A stretch of DNA of 64,000 nt from Aestuariivivens insulae (GTDB lineage Bacteria > Bacteroidota > Bacteroidia > Flavobacteriales > Flavobacteriaceae). The notes under the pieces are model-generated. The model was not told the DNA's origin, ran no database searches, and saw only the letters and a program-made list of their open reading frames with translations. Shown here piece after piece: positions 53,367-62,487 of the stretch (positions are counted from its first letter, which is position 1; each line of letters starts with the position of its first letter). A program made the translations under genes and the position numbers. The DNA lies in contig NZ_JAKMCS010000003.1 of NCBI RefSeq assembly GCF_022662195.1, positions 1 to 64,000 of the forward strand, in the 5' to 3' direction.

Positions 53367-56246
53367 ATGTCTGATAAAAAACGCCTTTTTTTAGTCGATG
53401 CCTACGCCTTAATTTTCCGCGGTTATTATGCTTTTATAAAAAACCCGAGAATTAATTCCAAAGGTATAGACACCTCTGCCATTATGGGCTTTATGAACTC
53501 GTTATTAGATGTGATAAAACGGGAGCGACCAGACCATTTAGCAGTATGTTTTGACAAAGGCGGCAGTGCCGACCGTGTAGAAATGTTCGAAGCTTATAAA
53601 GCCAACCGGGATGAAACACCCGAAGCCATAAAAGTTGCCGTCCCTTACATTCAAGAAATATTAAAGGCCATGCACATCCCCATTATGGTAAAGGAAGGCT
53701 ATGAGGCCGACGATGTTATAGGAACCCTTTCCAAACAAGCTGAAAAGGAAGGCTACCAAACCTTTATGGTTACTCCAGACAAAGATTTTGCGCAATTGGT
53801 TTCAGAACATATATTTATGTACCGCCCAAAATCGTTTGGTGGTGGTTATGAGATTTGGGGCATACCCGAAGTACAAAAAAAGTTTGAAGTAGAGCACCCC
53901 GAACAGGTGATTGATTTTTTAGGAATGATGGGCGACTCGTCCGACAATATTCCTGGGCTACCGGGCGTGGGCGAAAAAACGGCCAAGAAATTCATTCAGG
54001 CCTATGGCAGTATGGAAAATCTTTTGGCCAATACCCACGAGCTTAAAGGCAAAATGAAAGAGAAAATTGAAGCCAATGCAGAATTGGGTTTGCTTTCCAA
54101 AAAATTGGCCCGTATTATGTTGGATGTGCCCGTAACGTTCGATGCCAAGGATTTTGAAATGGAGCACCCCGATATCGAGGCCGTAAAACAGATTTTTCAG
54201 GAATTGGAATTTAGGCGTTTAACCGAAAACTTCCTTAAGACCTTTGCTTCTGAAAACAATGAGGCTTCCAGTAACCTTAGTCGCCAAAATTCAAATTCGA
54301 CTTTAACAGCAGAACAACCAAAAGCTTCAAAGTCTACTTCTGCGGGTGCGGGACAATTTTCGCTATTTGGCGATCCTTCAGATTCTAATGGCCAAAATCA
54401 AAATTTAGGGCAGAACACTTCAGCACACACCAGACAAACTACCGAAACTACCTCTCACTTTTACCAAAGCATTACTTCCAAAAAGGCATTGGAATTATTT
54501 CTAAAAAAATTAATGCTGCAAAACAGCGTATGTTTCGACACCGAAACTACAGGCATCAACCCTATTACTGCCGAATTAGTTGGTATTGCTTTTTCATGGG
54601 AAGCAGGTAAGGGCTATTACATTCCATTTCCAGACAACAAGGAAGAAGCCCAGCAGCTCATCGAACAATTACGTCCGTTTTTTGAAAGCGAGGCTATTGA
54701 AAAAATAGGCCAGAATTTAAAATACGACATCAAGGTTCTGGCAAAATATAATGTTACGGTTAAAGGCAAATTGTTCGACACCATGTTGGCCCATTATTTA
54801 ATTAATCCAGATATGCGCCATAACATGGACGTTTTGGCCGAAACGTATTTAAACTACAGCCCCATTTCCATAGAGACCCTTATTGGAAAAAAAGGCAAAA
54901 ACCAATTGTCTATGCGCGAGGTTACTATAGACAAGCAAACCGAATATGCGGTCGAAGATGCCGATATCACCCTACAGCTTAAAACCCATTTTGAAAACGA
55001 ATTGGGCGAAGCCAATACCCAAAAGCTATTCGACGAGATTGAAATCCCCTTACTGCGTGTCTTGGCCGCCATGGAATTGGAAGGTATTAATTTAGATAAA
55101 GCCTTTTTAAACTCCCTTTCGGAACAATTGAACAAAGACATTAAAGACTTAGAAACCAAAATTTATACTGAAGCTGGCGAGGAATTTAATATAGCATCCC
55201 CTAAACAATTGGGCGAAATTTTATTTGATAAACTTAAATTGGTAGACAAGCCCAAAAAGACCAAAACGGGACAATATTCAACAGCCGAAGATGTATTGAG
55301 TTATTTAGCAAAGGACCATAAAATTATACAGGATATACTGGACTTTAGGGGGCTCTCCAAATTAAAGAGCACCTATGTTGATGCACTCCCCAACCAGGTA
55401 GAAGCCTCTACGGGCCATGTACATACCGATTATATGCAAACCGTAGCCGCTACGGGTCGGTTGAGCAGCAATAACCCTAACCTTCAAAATATTCCCATTC
55501 GCACCGAACGCGGGCGACAAGTGCGCAAGGCCTTTATTCCGCGAAGCGATGAGTACACGCTTTTGGCTGCCGATTACAGCCAGATAGAACTACGTATCAT
55601 AGCCGCCTTAAGCCAAGAAGAAACCATGATAAATGCTTTTAAACAAGGTGAGGATATCCACGCATCGACCGCTTCAAAAGTATTTAACGTTCCCCTTGCC
55701 GAAGTAACAAGAGAGCAACGTAGTAATGCCAAAACGGTAAACTTTGGGATTATCTATGGCGTATCGGCCTTTGGATTAAGCAACCAAACCAGCCTTACCC
55801 GCAGTGAGGCCAAGGAGCTTATTGACACCTATTATGCTACATATCCCAAGCTAAAAAGCTATATAAGTACCCAAGTAGATTTTGCCCGCGACCATGGTTA
55901 TGTACAGACCGTTTTGGGACGCAGGCGCTATTTAAAGGATATTAATTCGCGTAATGCTGTGGTACGTGGTGCCGCCGAACGCAACGCCGTAAACGCCCCC
56001 ATACAAGGTAGTGCCGCCGATATTATTAAATTGGCCATGATTAATATTTACAACAAGCTACAGGAAGGTGAGTATAAAACCAAAATGCTGTTACAAGTGC
56101 ATGACGAACTGGTGTTTGATGTGTACAAACCAGAACTGGACGCCATTAAAACCCTGGTGAAAACAGAAATGGAGCAAGCCTACAAGTTGGAAGTTCCACT
56201 AGATGTGGATTTAGGTATTGGTCATGATTGGTTGGAGGCGCATTAA
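53367..56246 (+). CDS. polA: DNA polymerase I
   Basis: A 959-aa enzyme for Okazaki fragment processing and repair. The 5'-3' exonuclease occupies ~1-290 (YEADDVIGT, GDSSDNIPGLPGVGEKTA). A Ser/Asn/Gln-rich linker (~295-365) follows. The 3'-5' exonuclease (~370-540) keeps the catalytic D391 and E393 (FDTETTG), so proofreading should be active. The polymerase (~560-959) has motif A DYSQIELR, the finger helix with KTVNFGIIYG, and motif C VHDELVFDV. Full length, intact. Confidence 0.98.
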   Translation: MSDKKRLFLVDAYALIFRGYYAFIKNPRINSKGIDTSAIMGFMNSLLDVIKRERPDHLAVCFDKGGSADRVEMFEAYKANRDETPEAIKVAVPYIQEILKAMHIPIMVKEGYEADDVIGTLSKQAEKEGYQTFMVTPDKDFAQLVSEHIFMYRPKSFGGGYEIWGIPEVQKKFEVEHPEQVIDFLGMMGDSSDNIPGLPGVGEKTAKKFIQAYGSMENLLANTHELKGKMKEKIEANAELGLLSKKLARIMLDVPVTFDAKDFEMEHPDIEAVKQIFQELEFRRLTENFLKTFASENNEASSNLSRQNSNSTLTAEQPKASKSTSAGAGQFSLFGDPSDSNGQNQNLGQNTSAHTRQTTETTSHFYQSITSKKALELFLKKLMLQNSVCFDTETTGINPITAELVGIAFSWEAGKGYYIPFPDNKEEAQQLIEQLRPFFESEAIEKIGQNLKYDIKVLAKYNVTVKGKLFDTMLAHYLINPDMRHNMDVLAETYLNYSPISIETLIGKKGKNQLSMREVTIDKQTEYAVEDADITLQLKTHFENELGEANTQKLFDEIEIPLLRVLAAMELEGINLDKAFLNSLSEQLNKDIKDLETKIYTEAGEEFNIASPKQLGEILFDKLKLVDKPKKTKTGQYSTAEDVLSYLAKDHKIIQDILDFRGLSKLKSTYVDALPNQVEASTGHVHTDYMQTVAATGRLSSNNPNLQNIPIRTERGRQVRKAFIPRSDEYTLLAADYSQIELRIIAALSQEETMINAFKQGEDIHASTASKVFNVPLAEVTREQRSNAKTVNFGIIYGVSAFGLSNQTSLTRSEAKELIDTYYATYPKLKSYISTQVDFARDHGYVQTVLGRRRYLKDINSRNAVVRGAAERNAVNAPIQGSAADIIKLAMINIYNKLQEGEYKTKMLLQVHDELVFDVYKPELDAIKTLVKTEMEQAYKLEVPLDVDLGIGHDWLEAH

Positions 56247-56310
56247 AAAATTTAATTATTACAGGAATTGCAATACTTATAATTTGGATACTTAACCAAC
56301 GAAAAAATAA

Positions 56311-56598
56311 ATGTTCATTATAAATATAACCTACAGAACGGAATTGGAAAAAATCGACCAATTTTTAAACGAACACATTGCGTTTTTAAATGAGCAATAT
56401 GAATTGGGGAATTTCCTTGCTTCTGGACGAAAAATTCCAAGAACGGGAGGCATAATTTTATCAAATGTTGATTCGAAATTGGAATTAGAAAAAATTATTG
56501 AAAAAGACCCTTTCAAAAGTAATGAATTAGCCAATTACGAATTAATTGAATTTGTACCTAGTAAAACCTGTGATGAACTGAATTTTTTGACGAAATAA
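56311..56598 (+). CDS. YciI-like protein
   Basis: A 95-aa protein with the small alpha-beta YciI fold: MFIINITYRTELEKIDQF, then HIAFLNEQYELGNFLASGRK and a late DPFKSNELANYELIEF segment. The conserved His of the first helix and the Asp-Pro-Phe of the second half are present. YciI proteins form dimers; enzymatic functions are mostly unknown. It stands alone 64 bp after polA. Confidence 0.85.
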   Translation: MFIINITYRTELEKIDQFLNEHIAFLNEQYELGNFLASGRKIPRTGGIILSNVDSKLELEKIIEKDPFKSNELANYELIEFVPSKTCDELNFLTK

Positions 56599-56783
56599 AA
56601 ACACGAATACAAAACTGACCCAATCTAAACCCTGCAGCCAAGCTTACTTTAAAACCTGTGTTCAATTAAAAACGCATTTACAATACCATAAAAATAATGC
56701 GTAATTTACGTGCTAAACCTAATTTTATTAGGCCTTTACGAGTAACTTTTTCGTATATAGCATAGAATTCAAATACAAGGAAT

Positions 56784-57782
56784 ATGAAAAAAATAATTTT
56801 AGTAGCCCTATTTAGTATTTTAGTAATAGCCTGTAAGCAATCGCAAAAAAACACTGAAGAAAAACAAGTTAACACCAACAAACCAGAAGCTCAAATACCC
56901 AATACAAGCCCAACCATTTATGGAAATTATGTAGACAACAGCTATGCAAAAAAAGCAGAGGGATACGATTGGGTAGCCGTATCGGTCAAACCAATTGGAG
57001 ATAATTCAATTTCTATTTCTGTACGCTCAAGAGCCGACAAAAAAAAGCCTACCTGTACCTTTGATACCAAAGCATATCAAAAAAACGAACATTCCTATGA
57101 AGCGGTATACGATGGAAAGACAATAAGCTTTGACTTTACAGAAGACAGCATATCCATTTCAACCGGAAATACAGAAGACTCAGGTATACTCAACTTCTTT
57201 TGCAGTGGGGGCGCTACCATAGGTGGCACCTATAAAAAGATTAGCGAAGATTTAGACGCTCGACAAGTAGACCAAACATCTTTTACTAAACTATTGAATT
57301 TACAAAATATTGGGTTCAACATTTCTTCCATTAAAAAAAATGGTAAAAACACACTTACCGTTTTTGCTTTTGGTCTAACCGAACAAGACTATAACGAAAC
57401 ATTCGATATTGCTGGCGAACAAGTTATCGATGCAGAAGTCGAAGACCTTAATGCTGACGGTTCACCAGATCTATTTGTATACACCCAATCCATTGATGGC
57501 GATAAATACGGAAATGTTTATGCCTTTTCGGTAAACAATAAAAAATCTATGAGTCAGGTTTATTTTCAGCCAACAGCAGACAACACCAAGATCAACAAAG
57601 GTTATAAAGGCCATGATGAGTTTTCAATTGTAGAGACTGTTTTGGTTCAACAATTTCCAGTATATAAAGAAGGCGATACCAATGCCAAACCAACGGGCGG
57701 CACCCGACAAGTTTCCTACAAGTTGGTTGATGGTGAAGCCTCTAGAAAATTAGAAGTTAGCAACACGAGTAGCATGCCTTAA
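56784..57782 (+). CDS. Lipoprotein with PliI-like lysozyme-inhibitor domain
   Basis: A 332-aa lipoprotein with lipobox LVIAC (C17). Residues ~40-165 form an unassigned beta-rich domain (YGNYVDNSYAKKAEGYDW...). Residues ~175-325 resemble PliI, the periplasmic inhibitor of invertebrate-type lysozyme: the EDLNADGSPDLFVYTQS and DKYGNVYAF strands, then YKGHDEFSI, QQFPVYKEGDTN and PTGGTRQVSYKL. If correct, it protects peptidoglycan from lysozymes of animal hosts or predators. The match is by eye; an EF-hand-like repeat or FG-GAP-type protein is the main alternative. Confidence 0.7.
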   Translation: MKKIILVALFSILVIACKQSQKNTEEKQVNTNKPEAQIPNTSPTIYGNYVDNSYAKKAEGYDWVAVSVKPIGDNSISISVRSRADKKKPTCTFDTKAYQKNEHSYEAVYDGKTISFDFTEDSISISTGNTEDSGILNFFCSGGATIGGTYKKISEDLDARQVDQTSFTKLLNLQNIGFNISSIKKNGKNTLTVFAFGLTEQDYNETFDIAGEQVIDAEVEDLNADGSPDLFVYTQSIDGDKYGNVYAFSVNNKKSMSQVYFQPTADNTKINKGYKGHDEFSIVETVLVQQFPVYKEGDTNAKPTGGTRQVSYKLVDGEASRKLEVSNTSSMP

Positions 57783-57905
57783 GCACGAATAGAATGCGCT
57801 TAATCACAGTTACTGAAAACGCGTTAATTTAAGGCCATCAAATAAACCGCTTTCACACAGTGAAATACAAGGACTTTTTAATTAAAAATAATCCTGCCTC
57901 ACTAT

Positions 57906-57935
57906 TTGGTAATCAAATATATAATCGTAAATTTG
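57906..57935 (+). promoter_or_regulatory. Predicted rplM-rpsI promoter (TTG-N19-TAAATTTG)
   Basis: -33 TTG at 57906-57908 and -7 TAAATTTG at 57928-57935, exactly 19 nt apart. The rplM start is 47 nt downstream. Confidence 0.88.
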
Positions 57936-57981
57936 CAAACTCTTTTTGAGAGAGGAATGTTTAATCAGAAAATTTAAAAGT

Positions 57982-58437
57982 GTGGACACATTAAGCTACA
58001 AAACAATTTCAGCCAACAAAGCTACTGTAAACAAACAGTGGGTTTTAGTTGATGCTGAAGGGCAAACGCTTGGTCGTTTAGCTTCTAAAGTTGCAAAACT
58101 TTTAAGAGGTAAACACAAGCCAAACTTCACACCACATGTTGATTGCGGCGATAATGTAATTGTTATCAATGCAGAAAAAATCAACCTAACCGGAAACAAG
58201 TGGAATGACAAAACTTACATTCGTCACACAGGTTACCCAGGTGGTCAAAGAAGTTTAACTGCTACCGAATTGTTTGGAAAAGATCCTGCAAGAGTAGTAG
58301 AAAAATCAGTAAAAGGAATGCTGCCTAAAAACAAATTAGGGGCAGATTTATTCCGTAATCTAACAGTTGTTGTTGGTTCAGAACATGCTCATGCAGCACA
58401 AAAACCAAAAGCAATTAACTTAAACGAATTTAATTAA
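57982..58437 (+). CDS. rplM: 50S ribosomal protein L13
   Basis: A 151-aa ribosomal protein of the family's usual length, beginning at GTG 57982 ([14 protein letters not shown]). The reading frame extends upstream to a TTG at 57946, but those residues are not part of L13 and that codon lies only 11 nt past the -7 box. Core motifs: [38 protein letters not shown] and [10 protein letters not shown]. Its stop overlaps the rpsI ATG by one base (TAATG), so the pair is coupled. Confidence 0.97.
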   Translation: MDTLSYKTISANKATVNKQWVLVDAEGQTLGRLASKVAKLLRGKHKPNFTPHVDCGDNVIVINAEKINLTGNKWNDKTYIRHTGYPGGQRSLTATELFGKDPARVVEKSVKGMLPKNKLGADLFRNLTVVVGSEHAHAAQKPKAINLNEFN

Positions 58438-58823
58438 TGGAAGTAATTCACAAAATTGGCCGTAGAAAGACGGCTGTTGCTCGTGCTTATGTTGCCCCTG
58501 GAAATGGGAACATAACAGTTAACAAAAAAGACATAGCCGCTTACTTCACTACTGCTACATTGCAGTATAAAGTAAAGCAACCTTTGGTTATGACTAACAA
58601 TGATGGCAACTTTGATATTACAATCAATGTATATGGAGGTGGTATTACTGGACAAGCCGAAGCCGTACGTTTAGCGATTTCTCGTGCAATGTGCGAATTA
58701 GATGCCGAAAACAGAACCATCTTAAAGCCAGAAGGATTATTAACCAGAGACCCAAGAATGGTAGAGCGTAAAAAATTCGGTCAGAAGAAAGCGCGTAAGA
58801 AATTCCAGTTCTCTAAACGTTAA
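58437..58823 (+). CDS. rpsI: 30S ribosomal protein S9
   Basis: A 128-aa ribosomal protein. IGRRKTAVARAYV at the N-terminus, GGGITGQAEAVRLAISRA in the core and the basic tail ending QFSKR, whose C-terminal Arg reaches the P-site tRNA, are all present. It overlaps rplM by one base, the usual L13-S9 pair. A copy of the dispersed repeat lies about 20 bp after its stop. Confidence 0.98.
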   Translation: MEVIHKIGRRKTAVARAYVAPGNGNITVNKKDIAAYFTTATLQYKVKQPLVMTNNDGNFDITINVYGGGITGQAEAVRLAISRAMCELDAENRTILKPEGLLTRDPRMVERKKFGQKKARKKFQFSKR

Positions 58824-58912
58824 GATCCCGATTTGGAATGTCGTGCTAAGCATAGTCGAAGCATTATCATTTCAGTTAAAACAAAAATTTATAACCAGTT
58901 ATTGTTGTCCAT

Positions 58913-58998
58913 GACGTTCCGTAAGTTATCGGAAGTCAGGATTTAGTTTAGCATCTAAATGGTTAAGGCGATTTAAAATAATGACCACTTAACCATTG
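58913..58998 (+). promoter_or_regulatory. Two stem-loops in the rpsB leader
   Basis: Hairpin 1 (58913-58937) pairs GAC-TTCCG with CGGAA-GTC around an 8-nt loop, with one bulged G. Hairpin 2 (58958-58967 with 58988-58997) pairs AATGGTTAAG with CTTAACCATT; a TAGC/GCTA extension beyond a bulge is possible. The rpsB ATG is 33 nt further. This is a candidate S2 autoregulatory leader. Confidence 0.6.
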
Positions 58999-59030
58999 CT
59001 AATTCAACAGAACGTAAACTATTACACAAA

Positions 59031-59804
59031 ATGGCAGTAGAAGTAAAAGAACTACTAGAAGCAGGTGTACACTTCGGACACCTTACACGTAAGTGGGATC
59101 CCAATATGGCTCCTTACGTATATATGGAGCGTAACGGCATCCATATTATCAACCTTTACAAAACAGCGGCTAAAATTGAAGAAGCTGGAAATGCATTAGC
59201 TAAAATTGCAGCATCCGGACGTAAAATTTTATTCGTTGCAACAAAAAAGCAAGCTAAGGATATTGTTGCAGAAAAAGCAACAGCCATTAACATGCCTTAC
59301 ATTACAGAAAGATGGCCAGGTGGCATGTTAACTAACTTTGTTACTATTAGAAAAGCTGTTAAAAAAATGGCTTCAATCGATAGAATGAAGAAAGATGGTA
59401 CTTTCAATACGTTATCTAAAAAAGAGCGTTTACAAGTAGACCGTTTAAGAGCGAAGTTAGAAAAGAACTTAGGTTCTATTAGTGACATGACCCGTTTACC
59501 TGGTGCTTTATTTGTTGTAGATATTAAGCGTGAGCACATCGCGATTAAGGAAGCTCAAAAATTAAACATTCCAATTTTTGCAATGGTAGATACCAACTCA
59601 GACCCTCGTCAAGTTGATTATGTTATCCCTGCAAATGATGACGCTTCAAAATCGATCGATAAGATTTTATCTCACGTAACATCTGCAATTGCAGAAGGTT
59701 TGGCAGAGCGTAAAGCCGAAAAAGAAGCTTCTGCAGCTGAAAAAGAAGCTCCAAAAGCTAAAAAAGAAGCTAAGAAAGCTGTAGCTGCTGAAGAAGAAGA
59801 ATAA
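59031..59804 (+). CDS. rpsB: 30S ribosomal protein S2
   Basis: A 257-aa ribosomal protein. LLEAGVHFGHLTRKWDPNM, the YITERWPGGMLTNF segment and VDTNSDPRQVDYVIPANDDA are all typical. The C-terminal ~30 residues are a Lys/Glu/Ala-rich tail, as in many Bacteroidota. A leader with two stem-loops precedes it and a terminator-like stem separates it from tsf. The rpsB-tsf order is conserved in bacteria. Confidence 0.98.
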   Translation: MAVEVKELLEAGVHFGHLTRKWDPNMAPYVYMERNGIHIINLYKTAAKIEEAGNALAKIAASGRKILFVATKKQAKDIVAEKATAINMPYITERWPGGMLTNFVTIRKAVKKMASIDRMKKDGTFNTLSKKERLQVDRLRAKLEKNLGSISDMTRLPGALFVVDIKREHIAIKEAQKLNIPIFAMVDTNSDPRQVDYVIPANDDASKSIDKILSHVTSAIAEGLAERKAEKEASAAEKEAPKAKKEAKKAVAAEEEE

Positions 59805-59826
59805 ATAACGTTAACACAACACAAAC

Positions 59827-59900
59827 AAGTCGTTTAATTCTTTTCTCTTGTCCTAAGCTTAGTCGAAGGGTTACTGAAAAACAAATTAAACGACTTTTTT
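59827..59900 (+). terminator. Stem-loop with T-run between rpsB and tsf
   Basis: A perfect 13-bp stem: AAGTCGTTTAATT (59827-59839) and 59884-59896, then a run of six T. The 44-nt loop contains a copy of the dispersed repeat (TCCTAAGCTTAGTCGAAGG). It can act as a partial terminator lowering tsf relative to rpsB. Confidence 0.8.
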
Positions 59901-59915
59901 AAATTATAATTAATT

Positions 59916-60890
59916 ATGAGTACTACAGTAAAAGTAACAGCCGCTGAAGTAAATAAATTAAGACAAGCTACCGGTGCCGGTATGATGGACTGTAAAAAAG
60001 CCTTAGTTGAAGCTGAAGGTGATTTCGACAAAGCTATCGAGGTACTACGTAAAAAAGGACAAAAAGTTGCAGAAAAGAGAGCCGACAGAGAATCTTCTGA
60101 AGGTGCTGCAGTAGCTAAAATCAATGCAGATCAAACTGCTGGTGTTGCCATTGTATTGGGTTGCGAAACAGATTTTGTTGGTAAAAACGAAAACTTTGTG
60201 GCATTAGCTAACCAATTAGCAGATATCGCTTTAAACTACAATACTAAAGAAGACTTTTTAGCTGCAGATTTTGGAGGCATTACCGTAGCCGAAAAATTAA
60301 CTGAGCAAACTGGTGTTATTGGTGAAAAACTAGACATTACAGCGTTTGAAAAATTAGAAGCGCCTTATGTTGGTTCTTACGTTCACATTAACAAAATTGC
60401 TGCTTTAGTTGGTTTATCTGCAAAAGTAGATAATGCTGAAACTTTAGTTAAGGATATCGCTATGCAAGTTGCTTCAATGGGAGCCACCACATTATCATAC
60501 AAAGATTTCGATCCTGCATACATCGCTTCAGAAACTGAAGCTAGAATTGCGGTTATCGAAAAAGACAATGAAGAATTAGCACGTTTAGGTAAAACCCTTA
60601 AAAATGTACCAAAATACATTTCTATGGCTCAATTAACTCCTGAAGTTTTAGCGCAAGCTGAAGAAGATGCTAAAGCCGAATTAAAAGCCGAAGGTAAACC
60701 AGAGCAAATTTGGGACAGAATTTTACCAGGTAAAATGGAGCGTTTCATTTCAGACAACACCACTTTAGATCAAGAGAAGTGTTTGTTGGATCAAAACTTC
60801 ATTAAAGACGAAAAGCAAACTGTTGCTAAATATGTTGCTTCTTACGGCGACGTTGAAATCGCTGGTTTCAAACGTGCTTCTGTAGGATAG
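59916..60890 (+). CDS. tsf: Translation elongation factor Ts
   Basis: A 324-aa guanine nucleotide exchange factor for EF-Tu. An N-terminal UBA-like domain (LRQATGAGMMDCKKALVEAEGDFDKAIEVLRKKG) precedes two core subdomains, with the TDFVGKNENFVALA motif that opens EF-Tu and a longer insert (~180-265) as in other Bacteroidota. Start is ATG 59916. A strong terminator follows at 60915. Confidence 0.98.
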   Translation: MSTTVKVTAAEVNKLRQATGAGMMDCKKALVEAEGDFDKAIEVLRKKGQKVAEKRADRESSEGAAVAKINADQTAGVAIVLGCETDFVGKNENFVALANQLADIALNYNTKEDFLAADFGGITVAEKLTEQTGVIGEKLDITAFEKLEAPYVGSYVHINKIAALVGLSAKVDNAETLVKDIAMQVASMGATTLSYKDFDPAYIASETEARIAVIEKDNEELARLGKTLKNVPKYISMAQLTPEVLAQAEEDAKAELKAEGKPEQIWDRILPGKMERFISDNTTLDQEKCLLDQNFIKDEKQTVAKYVASYGDVEIAGFKRASVG

Positions 60891-60914
60891 GCATTAAGTA
60901 CAATTAAAATATTT

Positions 60915-60948
60915 AAAACCACCAAGTATAGAACTTGGTGGTTTTTTT
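60915..60948 (+). terminator. Terminator of rpsB-tsf
   Basis: A perfect 13-bp stem, AAAACCACCAAGT (60915-60927) and 60933-60945, with a 5-nt loop and a T-run to 60948. It lies 25 bp past the tsf stop. Confidence 0.93.
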
Positions 60949-61046
60949 ATGTCATATGTTTACTGAGTTCAAAACTAGAACTAGATAAATTAATACATTC
61001 CATCTTTTTTAATAATCTGCTTATCGTTAAACAGCAAAAAAATGTT

Positions 61047-61054
61047 TAGTTTTG
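61047..61054 (+). promoter_or_regulatory. Candidate -7 box for pyrH-frr
   Basis: TAGTTTTG fits TAnnTTTG, 43 nt upstream of the pyrH ATG. It precedes a hairpin at 61065-61082 (TTTCCGC, TCTA loop, GCGGAAA) in the short leader. The -33 element is unclear. Confidence 0.5.
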
Positions 61055-61097
61055 CACAACCTTGTTTCCGCTCTAGCGGAAATCTCATCACGCATTT

Positions 61098-61805
61098 ATG
61101 AAATACAAAAGAATACTCCTCAAACTATCAGGTGAAGCCCTAATGGGGGATCGCCAATACGGGATTGACCCACAACGCTTGGCAGAATATGCACAGGACA
61201 TAAAAGAAATAACCGAAAAAGGTGTTGAAGTCGCCATTGTTATAGGCGGCGGTAATATTTTTAGAGGCGTTGCTGGCGCCAGTAACGGTATGGACCGCGT
61301 ACAGGGCGACCATATGGGCATGTTAGCTACCGTTATTAACGGATTGGCTTTACAAAGTGCCCTAGAAGATGCCGGATTAAAAACGAGATTACAAACAGCC
61401 ATTAAAATCAATGAAGTGGCAGAACCTTTTATTAGGAGAAAAGCTTTGAGCCACCTAAACAAAGGACGTGTGGTTATTTTTGGAGGCGGTACTGGGAACC
61501 CGTATTTTACTACCGATTCGGCGGCTGTACTAAGAGCCATTGAAATTGAAGCCGATGTGATTTTAAAAGGCACCCGTGTAGATGGTATTTACAATGCCGA
61601 CCCAGAAAAAGACCAAACTGCTACAAAATTTAACTTCATTTCTTTTGATGACGTACTAAGAAAAGGACTAAAAGTAATGGATTCCACAGCTTTTACCCTT
61701 AGCCAAGAAAATAAATTACCTATCATTGTTTTTGATATGAATAAAAAAGGTAATTTGCTTAAAGTTGTTTCGGGCGAAAATATAGGAACCGAAGTTAATT
61801 TGTAA
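61098..61805 (+). CDS. pyrH: UMP kinase
   Basis: A 235-aa amino-acid-kinase-fold enzyme that phosphorylates UMP to UDP for pyrimidine synthesis. Motifs: [41 protein letters not shown] (first 20 residues suffice), the [15 protein letters not shown] segment and [13 protein letters not shown]. Length matches the family. It pairs with frr 42 bp downstream, as in most bacteria. Confidence 0.98.
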   Translation: MKYKRILLKLSGEALMGDRQYGIDPQRLAEYAQDIKEITEKGVEVAIVIGGGNIFRGVAGASNGMDRVQGDHMGMLATVINGLALQSALEDAGLKTRLQTAIKINEVAEPFIRRKALSHLNKGRVVIFGGGTGNPYFTTDSAAVLRAIEIEADVILKGTRVDGIYNADPEKDQTATKFNFISFDDVLRKGLKVMDSTAFTLSQENKLPIIVFDMNKKGNLLKVVSGENIGTEVNL

Positions 61806-61847
61806 ATTGGCGTAATTTTTGAATATATTGACCAAAACTATAAAACA

Positions 61848-62402
61848 ATGGATGATATACAATTTATACTAGATACGACAAAAGAAGCTATGGACAATGC
61901 CATAAAGCATTTGGAAAAGCAATTTTTGAACATTAGAGCAGGAAAGGCAAACCCAGCTATGTTGGGTAGCGTCACGGTAGACTATTATGGATCACAAACC
62001 CCATTAAGCCAAGTAGCTAACGTTAATACACCAGACGGAAGAACCATTACTGTTCAACCTTGGGAGAAAAGCATGCTTCAGGAAATAGAACGCGCTATCT
62101 TATATGCCAACTTAGGGTTCAATCCCATGAATAATGGCGAAACAATTATTATAAACATACCTCCATTGACTGAGGAGCGTCGCCGAGACTTAGCAAAGCA
62201 AGCCAAAGCCGAAGCCGAAGACGCAAAGGTGAGTATTAGAACTGCACGTAAGGATGCTAACCACGACATTAAAAAGTTAGATGACGTTTCTGAAGACCTT
62301 CAAAAAAATGCCGAAATAGACGTACAAGAAATGACCGATAAGTACGTTAGTAAAGTGGACGATCTTTTTGGGGTGAAGGAACAAGAAATTATGACTGTTT
62401 AA
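61848..62402 (+). CDS. frr: Ribosome recycling factor
   Basis: A 184-aa factor that, with EF-G, splits post-termination ribosomes. The three-helix-bundle domain and inserted beta domain are seen: the early NIRAGKANPAML with its conserved Arg, DYYGSQTPLSQVANVN, PPLTEERRRDLAKQAK and RTARKDANHDIKKL. Last gene of pyrH-frr and followed by a terminator. Confidence 0.98.
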   Translation: MDDIQFILDTTKEAMDNAIKHLEKQFLNIRAGKANPAMLGSVTVDYYGSQTPLSQVANVNTPDGRTITVQPWEKSMLQEIERAILYANLGFNPMNNGETIIINIPPLTEERRRDLAKQAKAEAEDAKVSIRTARKDANHDIKKLDDVSEDLQKNAEIDVQEMTDKYVSKVDDLFGVKEQEIMTV

Positions 62403-62404
62403 TA

Positions 62405-62456
62405 AAAAGCGGCTCAATAGTTTCTACTTCGTTAAGCTATTGAGTCGCTTTTTTTC
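62405..62456 (+). terminator. Terminator of pyrH-frr
   Basis: A 14-bp stem with one G-U pair: AAGCGGCTCAATAG (62407-62420) and CTATTGAGTCGCTT (62437-62450), a 16-nt loop and a T-run. It overlaps the upstream part of the next open frame, which argues against any start there before 62488. Confidence 0.9.
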
Positions 62457-62487
62457 ATTTTACATAACCCATCTAGTTTACTTGCTA

